Source of the DNA: Candidatus Nezhaarchaeales archaeon
GTDB taxonomy: Archaea > Thermoproteota > Methanomethylicia > Nezhaarchaeales > JAWCJE01
Reading direction: 5' to 3'
NCBI GenBank assembly: GCA_038853715.1
Contig: JAWCJE010000013.1
Span: 1 to 50,858 of the forward strand
Length of the DNA: 50,858 nucleotides
Positions 16,259 to 25,213 of the stretch are shown here, piece by piece. Below the pieces are notes generated by a model. That model searched no databases, was not told where the DNA came from, and worked only from the letters and a program-made list of their open reading frames with translations. The position numbers and the translations under genes are program-made. The number at the start of each line of letters is the position of its first letter. Position 1 is the first letter of the stretch.

Positions 16259-16423
16259 ATGCGCACTATTAAAGGTAGTGGCAGGCTACTCCGATGCCCA
16301 AAGTGCGGTTTTTCATTCGATTTAACCTACGCTAGGGCCTTTGCGTGTAGCACTTGCCCCTCATCAGTTAGCGGCTGCACAATGGTGAAATGCCCTAAAT
16401 GTGGCAATGAATTTCCCATTTAA
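16259..16423 (+). CDS. Very small zinc-ribbon protein (54 aa)
   Basis: ATG at 16259 opens a 54-codon frame with three cysteine pairs: CPKCGFSFD at residues 13-21, CSTCP at 30-34 followed by GC at 39-40, and VKCPKCGNEFPI at the end (43-54). The pattern C-x2-C-G-x-x-F-D ... C-x2-C-P ... G-C-x-M-V-K-C-P-x-C-G-x-E-F-P resembles small archaeal zinc ribbons found near iron-dependent regulators or FeoA/B genes, but no iron gene is adjacent here. Cysteine spacing makes chance unlikely. It is divergent from the 72-residue zinc protein and convergent toward the Nfo-like gene. Confidence 0.7.
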   Translation: MRTIKGSGRLLRCPKCGFSFDLTYARAFACSTCPSSVSGCTMVKCPKCGNEFPI

Positions 16424-16542
16424 AGCGTTACTTAAAACCTTAAGTAAACGTTTAGCGTCGTTACGGCCATCGACCTAGGCCCCTTCATAGTGGAAGTAGC
16501 CTTTCCGCTTAAACAGCCTACGTAGAGGCTGCCCTAGGCTCT

Positions 16543-17409
16543 TCATAGCCTACTCTTCTTCCGGCTTAAGTAGGCTTGAGTTAATACCTCCTTCATTTTT
16601 AAGCTATCCATTTCTAGCGCCGGCGTTTCACTTATAATAATTAGGCTTAACCCTTGCTCAGCTATTATTTGAGCTAGAGGTTCAAATGGGGGGCCGAACC
16701 CGGCTTCGCTCATCGTATGATGCTTTCTTTCACCGGTACTCCCGAATTCGACGGGTGTATAGTGGCAGTGAAGGTGTTTAAATGATCCAAGCCTTCGTTC
16801 CACCTCCGTAAGTACCTTCAGGTAGTCATCCTTGGAGTTTATGCCTCCCCGGCTACGAGCGTGGATATGAGCCCAGTCTATGGTTGGGCGAAGCATTTCT
16901 ACCTCTTCACACATGGTTAATACCTCTTCTAAATCGCCAACCTGGCTTAGCTTCCCCGTGGTTTCTGGTCCTAGGAAAACGTCTTTAACTCCTTCACTCT
17001 TAACCGTTTGAACAACCTCCTTTAAGGCCTGAATGCAAAGCTTAAGAGCCTCCCTCCTATCTAGCCTACCGTAGTAGCCGGGGTGGAAAACTACTTGATG
17101 CGCCTTCATGTAGCTAGCCGCCTTTAAACTTAGAACTAGCCGTTGCTTACTCCCCTCCAATACCTTCGGATCCTCCGAGCTTAAGTTAACGGCGTAAGGA
17201 GCGTGGAGGCTTAACCAAACGTTATACTTATCGGCCTCCACTCCAAGCTTAGTTTGAGCCTCCATATTCACCTGAATTCTTCTTACCGCTTGATACTCGA
17301 AAGCGTTTAAGCCTATACTAGCTAAGAAGCGCGGTATTTCAAGCGTATCCCCTTTAAACGTAATCGGCGTCCCCGCCGGGCCGAACCTACAGAGGTTGGA
17401 GCGGTCCAT
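16543..17409 (-). CDS. Endonuclease IV / AP endonuclease family 2 (TIM barrel)
   Basis: 288 residues of the Nfo/xylose-isomerase TIM-barrel superfamily. Metal-ligand patterns are seen in order: LSLHAPYAVNLSS, VVFHPGYYG, FLGPETTGK, PTIDWAHIHARS, LHCHYTPVEFG and ISETPALEMDS, giving the H, H, E, D, H, H, E-type set of endonuclease IV enzymes that cut at abasic sites with three zinc ions. The last base of its start codon region touches the stop of nurA (both at 17409), so the two are co-translated as one operon. The partnership with NurA points to DNA repair. Substrate specificity could differ from classical Nfo. Confidence 0.85.
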   Translation of the reverse strand: MDRSNLCRFGPAGTPITFKGDTLEIPRFLASIGLNAFEYQAVRRIQVNMEAQTKLGVEADKYNVWLSLHAPYAVNLSSEDPKVLEGSKQRLVLSLKAASYMKAHQVVFHPGYYGRLDRREALKLCIQALKEVVQTVKSEGVKDVFLGPETTGKLSQVGDLEEVLTMCEEVEMLRPTIDWAHIHARSRGGINSKDDYLKVLTEVERRLGSFKHLHCHYTPVEFGSTGERKHHTMSEAGFGPPFEPLAQIIAEQGLSLIIISETPALEMDSLKMKEVLTQAYLSRKKSRL

Positions 17410-18392
17410 TACAATCCTACCTCAGACCCAATGTCGCGTAGGAGCTTCATTAACCCTAGCTTCGCCCCCTCACTACGTAGTTGCTGTACGAGTAACCGTT
17501 TAACTTCATCGGTAATACAGCAACCTTTATGCGCTAAAACGATCGGGTAGGGAACACCATGTCCAAACCCGTAGCTAAAAGCGTAAATCGCTGAAGCTAT
17601 ATCGTCAACCTCGTTAAAGCAGAAGCTAGGTACGTCGATCCTTAACGGGACGGTAAGCCTCGGATCCTCCGTAGCCATGTAAAATGAGCCTAGCTGATAG
17701 CCAACGTCCATGGTCCTACTCACCATCCCGCTAGGGCTAATTAAATCAGTCCGTTGTCCTCGCTTAATCCTTTCAGAAACTATTAACGCGTCCGAGGTTA
17801 AAGGGCTTAACCCTGAAGGTAGCTCCAACCTCTTAACTATGTTCGCGGCTTTAGGCATTTTAACGATACCGGCGACAGCTATACCGTGATCCTCGCAATA
17901 CTTCAATAGATCCCTAATGGATTGCTTAAACGAGTCCCGCTCCTCCTTTTTAACACCTGCAACCCTACTTATAGGTATAGCCAATGGACCATCAACCAAG
18001 GTTAGATCCGTGTTCACCTTAGTGAGTAATTTGACTAAAAGGTTAAACATAGCCTTCTCCCGGTACGCGTAAATAAGGCTACCCCTATTCCTAGTCTTAG
18101 TGACGTTAATGTAGCCTACCTTAACCTCCCTCTCCCAAGATGAAAACTTTATAGCTATAGCCGAGTAAAGGGCGAAATCCATGAAGCAGGTGGAGATCCT
18201 ACGCGAACTCGCATCCCCAGCCACTACCTCCTTAAACCTACCCGGGTCCGGTTTAACTTGGTGAAAACCGATATGCTTATCGAGATTTTCGATGGCTACC
18301 TGAGCCCCCTTAAGAGCCTCCCTAGCCTCGCTTACAATGGCGGGGATAACGTTAGCCGCAGCCTCCTTAATAACTTCGGGTTGAATACTCAA
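17409..18392 (-). CDS. nurA: NurA 5'-3' nuclease
   Basis: NurA with HerA resects DNA ends to give 3' single strands for RadA. The 327-residue protein has VVAGDASSRRIS (the DxS-type acidic motif of the RNase H-like NurA core, about residues 56-67), LTLVDGPLAIP (the DGP motif near 140), and the late SFCFNEVD/YPIVLAHKGCCIT segment typical of the family. The start is on the minus strand 135 bases from the herA start, so the two genes diverge from one control region instead of lying in the same operon as in many archaea. Its stop overlaps the Nfo-like start by one base. Confidence 0.9.
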   Translation of the reverse strand: MSIQPEVIKEAAANVIPAIVSEAREALKGAQVAIENLDKHIGFHQVKPDPGRFKEVVAGDASSRRISTCFMDFALYSAIAIKFSSWEREVKVGYINVTKTRNRGSLIYAYREKAMFNLLVKLLTKVNTDLTLVDGPLAIPISRVAGVKKEERDSFKQSIRDLLKYCEDHGIAVAGIVKMPKAANIVKRLELPSGLSPLTSDALIVSERIKRGQRTDLISPSGMVSRTMDVGYQLGSFYMATEDPRLTVPLRIDVPSFCFNEVDDIASAIYAFSYGFGHGVPYPIVLAHKGCCITDEVKRLLVQQLRSEGAKLGLMKLLRDIGSEVGL

Positions 18393-18527
18393 TTAAAGAC
18401 GCCTCCGAAAGTAGGAAATACTCCTTTAACGCCTCCCGGTTTTAATACGTATCTTAGCACAGGACCAGCTAAGTTCTTATCGGTCCTCCGAGCATTAAAC
18501 TTAGTATCCACCCTTTAGAGGGAGCCT

Positions 18528-20189
18528 ATGAGTTCACGTTTGCCGATAGGGAACGTCGTCGGAGAAGCGGAGCCCCACGGCTTCACTTTTACGGTCGACG
18601 TAGACAGAGTGCCACCACTCCTCGAGTACGTATGTATCGATATTCAGGAGGAGGTAAACGGCTCTAAAGTTAAGGTTCCAGTACTAGCTCAGGTTGAGGA
18701 GATAGTTCAAAGCAGCCCTATGCTTAAAGAGACGCTTCCAAGTGACGCGGTTAGGGTCATGGTTGAATCGGTAAACCTACCTAGACACGTAATAGCTAAA
18801 GCTAGGATACTCGGCTTCATGGTTAACGGTAAGGTTTACACGCCGCGTTATACCCCGACCCCGGGTTCACCGGTCTACCTAGCCCCCGACGAACTACTTA
18901 ACCAGTTCTACGCAGTTGATCCTGATCGCGCCATAACCATAGGTAGTCTAATAAACCGTAGCTCCGTCCACGTTCAATTAGACCTCTCAGGCTTTAGTAG
19001 GCACATAGCTATACTAGCTGCCACTGGAGCTGGTAAGAGCTTTACCGCCGGCCTCCTAATGGAGGAGCTTCTAGCTAAGGGCGCCACCATAGTGGCTATA
19101 GATCCGCATGGTGACTACTCCGAAATGGACCTCAACGTTAATGGGAGGAGGCATAGCCTCTCAGATAGGATCGTTGTTTTATCGTTAGGCCCGTACGTTA
19201 AGGCTGCTAAAAGGTACTATGTAAAAGTGGGCGACCTAAGCGATGATGAAATAGCCTACATAGCCGGGATACCGTTAAAGGCCGTAAACATTAGGAGCGC
19301 GTTATCGTTAGCTTTAAGGATGGTACGTAAAGAACACGAGAAGGAGGGGGACTTCAGCCTCGATGATGTATGCGATAAACTTGAAGAATGGTCCTCCCTT
19401 AACGAGGATGAGCTTCGAGAAAAACTTAAAAGAAAGGTAAAGCGTGAGGACATCCTAAACGCATTAAAATACCTTGAAAAGCTTAAAAAACTCGGCGTTT
19501 TCGCATCCTCATCGGTCCCACTAAGGGAGATACTTAAACCTATGCATTTAACAGTTCTAAACCTTTCGGGAGTAAGCTTTGAAGCTCAAGATATAGCGGT
19601 TCACGACCTCTTATCGAGGATCTACGAAGCCCGCGTTAGCTACGTAACTAAATCCCACCATTCAGAGGGCTTCCCTTACCCGGTGTTCATATTTCTGGAG
19701 GAGGCCCATAGGTTTATCCCGCCGCCTCAAAGCGGTTTTCAAACTAAGTCCTCCGACATACTTAGAACGATAGCCAGTGAAGGTAGGAAGTTCGGGGTCT
19801 TCATGGTCATCATATCTCAACGCCCATCAAAAGTGCACCCCGATATACTATCACAAGCTCAAAGCCAGATCGTGCTACGCATAGTTAACCCTAGGGATCA
19901 GCAAGCAATAGCTGACGCTTCCGAAGCTTTTTCACAACCGCTCCTTAACGATCTCCCAGGGCTTAACGTGGGTGAGGCCATTATAGTTGGGCCTATCACG
20001 AAAACTCCGGTAATGGTTAAAGTTGGAGGGCGTAGGTTCAAACATGGGGGTACGGACCTCCCCATCCCCGAGTTGCTTAAGGAGGCTAAGCATGAAGCGT
20101 TAAGGCATAAAGCCTTAGAACATGAAGAGGAAGCCTCCCTACGTAGGATTAGCGAAACCTACAGGGAGATAGCTGGAGTAGACGCTTAA
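18528..20189 (+). CDS. herA: HerA DNA translocase
   Basis: Hexameric FtsK-like ATPase that pumps DNA into NurA during end resection. 553 residues: an N-terminal HAS beta-barrel domain (about 1-125), Walker A ATGAGKS at 165-171, Walker B VFIFLEEAHRF near 387, the sensor-type SQRPSKVHP and the arginine-finger type region RIVNPRDQQAI, and a C-terminal lid rich in charged residues. A charged linker (EKEGDFSLDDVCDKL onwards, about 265-320) is inserted between the Walkers. First gene of a herA-mre11-rad50 operon, with gaps of 15 and 11 bases. ATG start at 18528. Confidence 0.95.
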   Translation: MSSRLPIGNVVGEAEPHGFTFTVDVDRVPPLLEYVCIDIQEEVNGSKVKVPVLAQVEEIVQSSPMLKETLPSDAVRVMVESVNLPRHVIAKARILGFMVNGKVYTPRYTPTPGSPVYLAPDELLNQFYAVDPDRAITIGSLINRSSVHVQLDLSGFSRHIAILAATGAGKSFTAGLLMEELLAKGATIVAIDPHGDYSEMDLNVNGRRHSLSDRIVVLSLGPYVKAAKRYYVKVGDLSDDEIAYIAGIPLKAVNIRSALSLALRMVRKEHEKEGDFSLDDVCDKLEEWSSLNEDELREKLKRKVKREDILNALKYLEKLKKLGVFASSSVPLREILKPMHLTVLNLSGVSFEAQDIAVHDLLSRIYEARVSYVTKSHHSEGFPYPVFIFLEEAHRFIPPPQSGFQTKSSDILRTIASEGRKFGVFMVIISQRPSKVHPDILSQAQSQIVLRIVNPRDQQAIADASEAFSQPLLNDLPGLNVGEAIIVGPITKTPVMVKVGGRRFKHGGTDLPIPELLKEAKHEALRHKALEHEEEASLRRISETYREIAGVDA

Positions 20190-20204
20190 GGAGTGTAGCT
20201 AGCT

Positions 20205-21479
20205 TTGCGAGTAAGATTCATACACATGGGGGATACACACCTATGTAGAACCTATCCGCAGCCAATAGCCCATGAAAGGGTTGCGGCCTTTAACGCGGCC
20301 TTTAAACACGTAGTTGAAAGGGCTATAGAGGAAAAGGTGGATTTCATCATTCACGCGGGCGACCTCTTCGATAAGATCCATCCTTGGCCTAGTGTAGTAG
20401 GGTTCGTTAAAAGGCAGGTTAAAAAGTTGAATGATGCGAGGATACCGATATACGTGGTACGCGGAAACCACGACGGCTCCTTCGACAGCGAAGGCATAAT
20501 AAGAGGGTCAAGCATAGACCTCGCTAATTACCCCGAGCTTAAAAACTTCCACTTCATAGACCCCCTCTTCGATAGAGTACGGTTTACACCCCTCGGTACC
20601 GTGGGGTTTAGGGATTTCCAAGGTAAACTGCGAATAATAGGGGTAGGGTATAGCGGCCACTACGTGGATAGTTACCTAGATAGGTACGTAGCGCCAGTCC
20701 TATCCTCCTCCATGAGGAACCTGCTAATACTACATACCTTCATCGAGGGCTACACGTCGCTCCCGCCAGGTGAACCCTACCTACCTTTAAATAGACTTGA
20801 AGGCCTAAGGGTAGACTACGTAGCGGTGGGGCATGACCATGACCATCGTAAGCCTAAAACGCTTTCAAACGGCGCTGTTATCGTCTGCTCAGGTAGTACG
20901 GCTAAATGGGATTTTCAAGAGTCCGATGAAAAAGGTTTCTACCTAGTTGAGCTATCCAATGGAGACGTAAAGGCTGACTTCATCCCCATACCGAGCGAGC
21001 ACCAGATGTCAATGTTAACCGTGAAGCCTGAAACACCTCAACCCCCCTCCTGGTTCTTGGAGGAAGCTATTAAGGAGCTTAAGAGGCTCGCCTCATCAAC
21101 TAGTAAAAAACTGATAGTTAGGATTGTTATGCGAGGTCAGCTATCTAAGGGGTCACCGCTCGACATCTCGAAGGCTAAAATCGACGAAGTTACGAACGAA
21201 CTTAGGAAGTCCGGGCGCCTACTATACTACGATGTAGCCCCCCCGGACGTAAACGTGGCTATGGAGACGGTGAAGCTGACGGCTGAAGGCTTCGACGTAC
21301 AAGGCTTTCTGAATAAGGCCTTAAACGAGCAACGCTTATCCAGTATAGCTTTCTTAATATATCAGGAAGTTAAAAGCGCCTTCTCGGACGATGAAAACCT
21401 TACGAGGGAAGGAAACCTGAAGGAAGAGGTCTTAGAGCGTATTAAAAGGAGAATTAAAGACTCCTTCGAGCTCGATTGA
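20205..21479 (+). CDS. mre11: Mre11 nuclease
   Basis: Manganese-dependent nuclease that, with Rad50, opens and trims broken DNA ends. 424 residues with the full phosphoesterase motif set: GDTHL, HAGDLFD, VRGNHDG, LLILHTFIEG and VGHDHDHR. The C-terminal ~130 residues form the capping and Rad50-binding part. The TTG at 20205 is taken as start because AAGGAGTG lies at a suitable distance and the first strand (MRVRFIHMGDTHL) begins immediately. Eleven bases separate it from rad50. Confidence 0.95.
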   Translation: MRVRFIHMGDTHLCRTYPQPIAHERVAAFNAAFKHVVERAIEEKVDFIIHAGDLFDKIHPWPSVVGFVKRQVKKLNDARIPIYVVRGNHDGSFDSEGIIRGSSIDLANYPELKNFHFIDPLFDRVRFTPLGTVGFRDFQGKLRIIGVGYSGHYVDSYLDRYVAPVLSSSMRNLLILHTFIEGYTSLPPGEPYLPLNRLEGLRVDYVAVGHDHDHRKPKTLSNGAVIVCSGSTAKWDFQESDEKGFYLVELSNGDVKADFIPIPSEHQMSMLTVKPETPQPPSWFLEEAIKELKRLASSTSKKLIVRIVMRGQLSKGSPLDISKAKIDEVTNELRKSGRLLYYDVAPPDVNVAMETVKLTAEGFDVQGFLNKALNEQRLSSIAFLIYQEVKSAFSDDENLTREGNLKEEVLERIKRRIKDSFELD

Positions 21480-21490
21480 GGAGGTAAGTA

Positions 21491-23614
21491 ATGATAACGA
21501 GGCTACTACTTAAAAACTTTAGGCAGTATAGAGGGACGCATGAAGTAGTATTTCAACCAGGCCTTAACCTAATCCAAGGCTCAAACGATGCCGGTAAAAG
21601 CACTCTTTTCCATGCAATATGCTTCGCCCTCTTCAACTATACGCCAGTTTTAGGTGCCGCTACGCAACCATTAATAACGCAGGGAGAATTATTCACTGAG
21701 GTAATCGTCGAGTTCACGGCCTTAGCAACAGGGGAGCTTTACAGGTTAACTAGGAGGAGGGAAGGCGGTAGGAGAGGCTCTACTCAATTCTCCTTAGAGA
21801 AACGGGTAGGAGACCACTGGGAAACCGTAGTATCTACAGCTAAGGGTAGTAAGGAGATAGATCTTAGACGCGAACTGCTCGGGATACTAAAGTTCGATAA
21901 ACGCGCCTTCCTTAACGCTGTTTACTCACAGCAAAAGGAGTTTGTTAGGCTAGTTAGAGGTGGCGTTGAAGTTAAAAAGGAGATAGATGCCTTACTTGGC
22001 ATGACCATCGCCTCCAACGCGGCCCTCTGCTTCAAGGAGCTATCTAAGGAGGTCGACGAGAAAATAGCTAAGGAGGAAAGCCTAAGAAAGCTCCTAGATG
22101 AGCAGGTTAAAACTCGTAACACGTACATAGATTCGATAAGGAGGCAAGCCCAAGAGATAATGGAGGTAAGGTCGAAGCTAGCGGAAGCAGGGTTAAAACT
22201 AGCCAGCGTTAAGAAGGTTCACGACGAGATCCTAACCGTTAAAAGGTCCATTGACGGGTTAAAGGCCGCTATAACCCAGATGGAAAAAGCCTTCTTAAGG
22301 CTTCAGCAAGCTAAGGAGGGGTTGGAGGGGTTCATCGAGGAGTACGGATCCAAGGAATCCCTACTTACTCTGCTTAAAAGCGAGCAGGATCGTTTCCACA
22401 CTACCGAGGAAGAGCTTAAAAGGGTTGAAGGCGAAATTTCCAGGCTAAGAAGCGCTTTAGATGGGTTTAGAAAAAGCCTTGGATACGTGGAGCAAACCTT
22501 GAAGGAGCGCCTCGATGTATCTAGTAAAACCACGTGTCCGAAATGCGGTCAACCCGTAGACCCCTTAATAGTAAGGGCCGAGGTTGAAAAGCTTGAGAAA
22601 CAGTGGAAGGATCTTAAAAACGAGCTTGACAAGGGGCTTGAAGAGGAACGTAAGCTCGAAGCTAAAAGGCGAAGCCTAGTTGAAGCGAAGCAAGCCATAA
22701 GTGAAAGGTTATCAAGCCTCCGAAGGGACGTAGAAAACATAGAGAAGCTTGAAGGCGAAGTAAAACGCTACCAAGTTGAGTTTGAAGCTCTTAAGGCCGG
22801 CCTCGAGGATAGAGTTAAGGAAGTTGAGGAAGTTAGGGCGAAGGCCTCGTTTAAACTGATGAACTACAAGCCGCAGATAGCCAGCCCCCTCCTCAAGGCA
22901 CCGCCAAGGGACGTTGACCTCCTCGAATCAGCGTATAAAAGGATTGAAGAGGAGGTTATTAGAGAGAAAGGGGTTTGGGAAGAGAGGTTGAACTCTTCAA
23001 GGAGGAGCTTAGAAAGTAAGCTTAATGAACAACGCTCCAACATAAAGCTTCTAAAGGATCTACTGGGAAGGATTAAGGAGACGCAAGCCGAGCTCGCTAA
23101 AATAGGTAGGTATAAGGTAGCTAAAGAGGGCTTCATGAGGATACAGTTAGCTTACCGCGAGCTTGAGGAGGCTTTAAAAAGCCAGCTACTTAACCTATTA
23201 GCCATTAAAACATACTTCTGGTATACACGCTTAGTCGGTGAAGCTAAATACGTAGGGCTACGGATAAACCCTGAAAGCTACGAGTTAGAGGTGCAGCCGT
23301 TAGGCTTCCCCGAACCACAACCCGTTAAATCCTTTAGCGGTGGCGGTATTGAAACCGTGTTCGCATTAGCTATGCGTTTCGCTCTAGCGGAGATACTAGG
23401 GCTTCGTGACTTCCTACTCTTCGATGAGCCAACGGACGCCGCCGACACTAAAAACAGGGACGCCATAGTAAACGTTATGCACGAAGCATCCCAATTCTTC
23501 AACCAAATACTACTAATAACGCATCATGGTGTCGGCGTCGAGGTAGCCGCCCACGTAATAAACGTATCATATGATTCAGCTCGTAAATCCAGCTTAATAG
23601 AGGTTGAAGCGTAA
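21491..23614 (+). CDS. rad50: Rad50 ATPase, short divergent form
   Basis: SMC-like partner of Mre11. Walker A GSNDAGKST at 30-38, a coiled coil of about 170-540 with a zinc-hook CPKCGQP at about 348, then the C-terminal ATPase lobe. At 707 residues it is shorter than the roughly 850-900 common in archaea, so the coiled coil is short. The signature motif reads FSGGGIET where LSGGE/LSGGQ is usual, and the Walker B/D-loop reads FLLFDEPTDAADTKNR with A in place of the usual L of the D-loop. A late TTHHG (H-loop) is present as LLITHHGVG. GGAGGT lies 6 bases before the ATG. Last gene of the operon. Confidence 0.93.
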   Translation: MITRLLLKNFRQYRGTHEVVFQPGLNLIQGSNDAGKSTLFHAICFALFNYTPVLGAATQPLITQGELFTEVIVEFTALATGELYRLTRRREGGRRGSTQFSLEKRVGDHWETVVSTAKGSKEIDLRRELLGILKFDKRAFLNAVYSQQKEFVRLVRGGVEVKKEIDALLGMTIASNAALCFKELSKEVDEKIAKEESLRKLLDEQVKTRNTYIDSIRRQAQEIMEVRSKLAEAGLKLASVKKVHDEILTVKRSIDGLKAAITQMEKAFLRLQQAKEGLEGFIEEYGSKESLLTLLKSEQDRFHTTEEELKRVEGEISRLRSALDGFRKSLGYVEQTLKERLDVSSKTTCPKCGQPVDPLIVRAEVEKLEKQWKDLKNELDKGLEEERKLEAKRRSLVEAKQAISERLSSLRRDVENIEKLEGEVKRYQVEFEALKAGLEDRVKEVEEVRAKASFKLMNYKPQIASPLLKAPPRDVDLLESAYKRIEEEVIREKGVWEERLNSSRRSLESKLNEQRSNIKLLKDLLGRIKETQAELAKIGRYKVAKEGFMRIQLAYRELEEALKSQLLNLLAIKTYFWYTRLVGEAKYVGLRINPESYELEVQPLGFPEPQPVKSFSGGGIETVFALAMRFALAEILGLRDFLLFDEPTDAADTKNRDAIVNVMHEASQFFNQILLITHHGVGVEVAAHVINVSYDSARKSSLIEVEA

Positions 23615-23857
23615 TAGTTCTAAACCTAGCCAAATGACCCTCATTCCCGCTGGAAATCCCCAGTAGGAACAAAGTTTTTTGAGGCATTCTTTCAACCTAT
23701 ATTTCTACCGGAGTTTTCCTTCAGTTAAACGCTTCCTAAGCCTTCAACAAAGCCTTGAAGGCCCCCTAAAGTAGCAAAGCCTACTTGGATCAGCGTTAAA
23801 CCACCATAGCCTACCTCCTCGCCTACGTTAACAGTAAGTATAAGGCTAACCGCGACC

Positions 23858-23934
23858 CGTACAGATACTGTCAAGTTTTCATCTTGGTTTGTCTAGTCAA
23901 ACAAGAATCAAAACTTGACAGTATCACCTGTACG
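23858..23934. repeat. Long imperfect palindrome, 77 bp
   Basis: Inner arms GATACTGTCAAGTTTT (about 23864-23879) and AAAACTTGACAGTATC (23910-23925) are perfect complements; pairing continues inward (ATTCTTG.TTTGA-like) to a loop around TCTAG, and outward CGTACAG pairs with CTGTACG with a three-base offset. Such a structure fits a palindromic transposon remnant (two terminal inverted repeats left back to back) or a regulatory or terminator structure; no T-run or transposase supports a choice. Confidence 0.7.
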
Positions 23935-23946
23935 TAGGCTAAAACG

Positions 23947-23980
23947 TTTATATCTCACTTCCCCATCGGGGAGCCGATGG
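23947..23980 (+). promoter_or_regulatory. TATA-like element followed by a perfect hairpin
   Basis: GTTTATAT at about 23947-23954 is followed by CCATCGG-GGAG-CCGATGG (23963-23980), a perfect 7-bp stem. There is no downstream gene on this strand (the next gene ends here on the other strand), so it may be a small RNA promoter, or a transcription end for the minus-strand operon. Confidence 0.3.
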
Positions 23981-24020
23981 AGAAGCTAGACCGTTAACTT
24001 CATAGCCGTTAATGGATGGT

Positions 24021-24596
24021 TTAATGTAGCCTCCATGCCTCATCCTTAACCCCGGCTTTTTTATTAAGGTACCTAGCCAATACAAAGAAGAGGTCGGATA
24101 ACCTATTCACGTACTGGTAAACGTACTTATTGATTGGCTGCTCTAACGCCAACCTAGCTAATGCTCGCTCTACCCTTCTACAGACCGTCCTGCAAACGTG
24201 TAGAATTGAAGCCTCTAAGCAGCCGGAGGGGTATATGAAGCTTTTTAAGGGTTCTAACTGTTGCTCGTAGAGCTTTAACTCATCCTCTATGAAGCGTACG
24301 TTATCCTCCCCGATAAGCTTTAGTTCCTTCCTCCTCTCCGAGCTTAAGGGTAACTGTACATCGGTACATAGAACGAATATGTCGCTTTGAACCTTGTGTA
24401 GAATATTTTTAACCTCAACGTCGTTAATCAACGATGAAGCCAACCCTATGAAAGAATTCAACTCGTCAGCCTCACCGAGGACCTCTACAAGCTGATCGGT
24501 TTTCCTGATGCCTCCTCTACCAATAATTTCCGTCCTTCCACTATTACCCTCATGCCCCCTCTTCAACGATAAAAACCTCTGAATCCGACAGAGCAC
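24021..24596 (-). CDS. Cob(I)alamin adenosyltransferase, PduO type
   Basis: Adds the 5'-deoxyadenosyl group of ATP to cobalamin to make coenzyme B12. The 191-residue frame holds the PduO core: DELNSFIGLASS, FIYPSGCLEASILHVCRTVCRRVERALARL and YVNRLSDLFFVLARYLN. The usual N-terminal ATP motif TRTGDxGxT is altered to HEGNSGRTEIIGRGG, keeping G-x2-G-x-T order. The frame opens with GTG at 24596, but a TTG 30 bases on (reading MKRGHEGN) also fits and starts nearer the family norm, so the start is uncertain. The CDP-alcohol transferase upstream ends 38 bases before. Confidence 0.88.
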   Translation of the reverse strand: MLCRIQRFLSLKRGHEGNSGRTEIIGRGGIRKTDQLVEVLGEADELNSFIGLASSLINDVEVKNILHKVQSDIFVLCTDVQLPLSSERRKELKLIGEDNVRFIEDELKLYEQQLEPLKSFIYPSGCLEASILHVCRTVCRRVERALARLALEQPINKYVYQYVNRLSDLFFVLARYLNKKAGVKDEAWRLH

Positions 24597-24634
24597 TATT
24601 GCGGCTAAGTATTTTTAACTTTCTGCTTAAGACG

Positions 24635-25213
24635 TTAAAGCCCTCCCTTCGATCTAACATATATTAGGCGCTGTACGACCGTTACCTGCGATAAAACTCC
24701 GATCACGATAGCTATATAGTTTAACGCGTCGTGATAAGTGGTAGTAACCACGGCGCCTATAGCTAAAAGTATTAACCTCTCTTGTCTCTCCACTATGCCG
24801 ACGCCGCGCCACTTTAACCCGAATCCCTCAGCTTTGGCCCTAACGTAGCTCACCATCACCATGCCGAAGAAGGCGAAAAAACCTAGGAAGGCATCTATAA
24901 ACCCGCCTAGCACTAACCCAGCCAGTATTAAGTACTCCGTATACCTATCTAGTACGGAGTCCAGTACCGAGCCAAACCTAGTAACCTTGCCGCTAGCCCT
25001 AGCTACCGCTCCATCAAAGGCGTCAATAGCGCCTACTACCATTATTAGTAGGGCGCCTAGGGCTAAAAGCCTCGTATAAAAGGTGTAAGCGCAGGCTACA
25101 CTTAAAACAAGCCCAAGCAACGTAATAGCGTTAGGGCTTACTCCTAGCTTAGCCGCTTTAACGCTTAATGGTGTAACTAGCTGCTCGTAACGCTCCCTTA
25201 ACTTGCTTAACAA
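24635..25213 (-). CDS. CDP-alcohol phosphatidyltransferase
   Basis: Integral membrane enzyme joining a CDP-activated archaeal lipid to an alcohol; in archaea likely archaetidylinositol phosphate or archaetidylserine/glycerol synthesis. 192 residues with the signature D-x2-D-G-x2-A-R-x8-G-x3-D-x3-D seen in DAFDGAVARASG and GSVLDSVLDR near residues 62-90, and five or six hydrophobic helices. The particular head group is not determinable here. It overlaps the upstream 61-residue frame by 56 bases. Lipid genes elsewhere in the window (geranylgeranyl reductases, prenyl synthase) fit an archaeal ether-lipid pathway. Confidence 0.9.
   Translation of the reverse strand: MLSKLRERYEQLVTPLSVKAAKLGVSPNAITLLGLVLSVACAYTFYTRLLALGALLIMVVGAIDAFDGAVARASGKVTRFGSVLDSVLDRYTEYLILAGLVLGGFIDAFLGFFAFFGMVMVSYVRAKAEGFGLKWRGVGIVERQERLILLAIGAVVTTTYHDALNYIAIVIGVLSQVTVVQRLIYVRSKGGL

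Larger units (their letters stand above)
23615..24020. other. Intergenic stretch with an inverted repeat
   Basis: No gene is seen. It holds the long imperfect palindrome at 23858-23934 and a TATA-like element with hairpin at 23947-23980, given separately. The left part (23620-23850) shows only interrupted frames. Confidence 0.5.
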
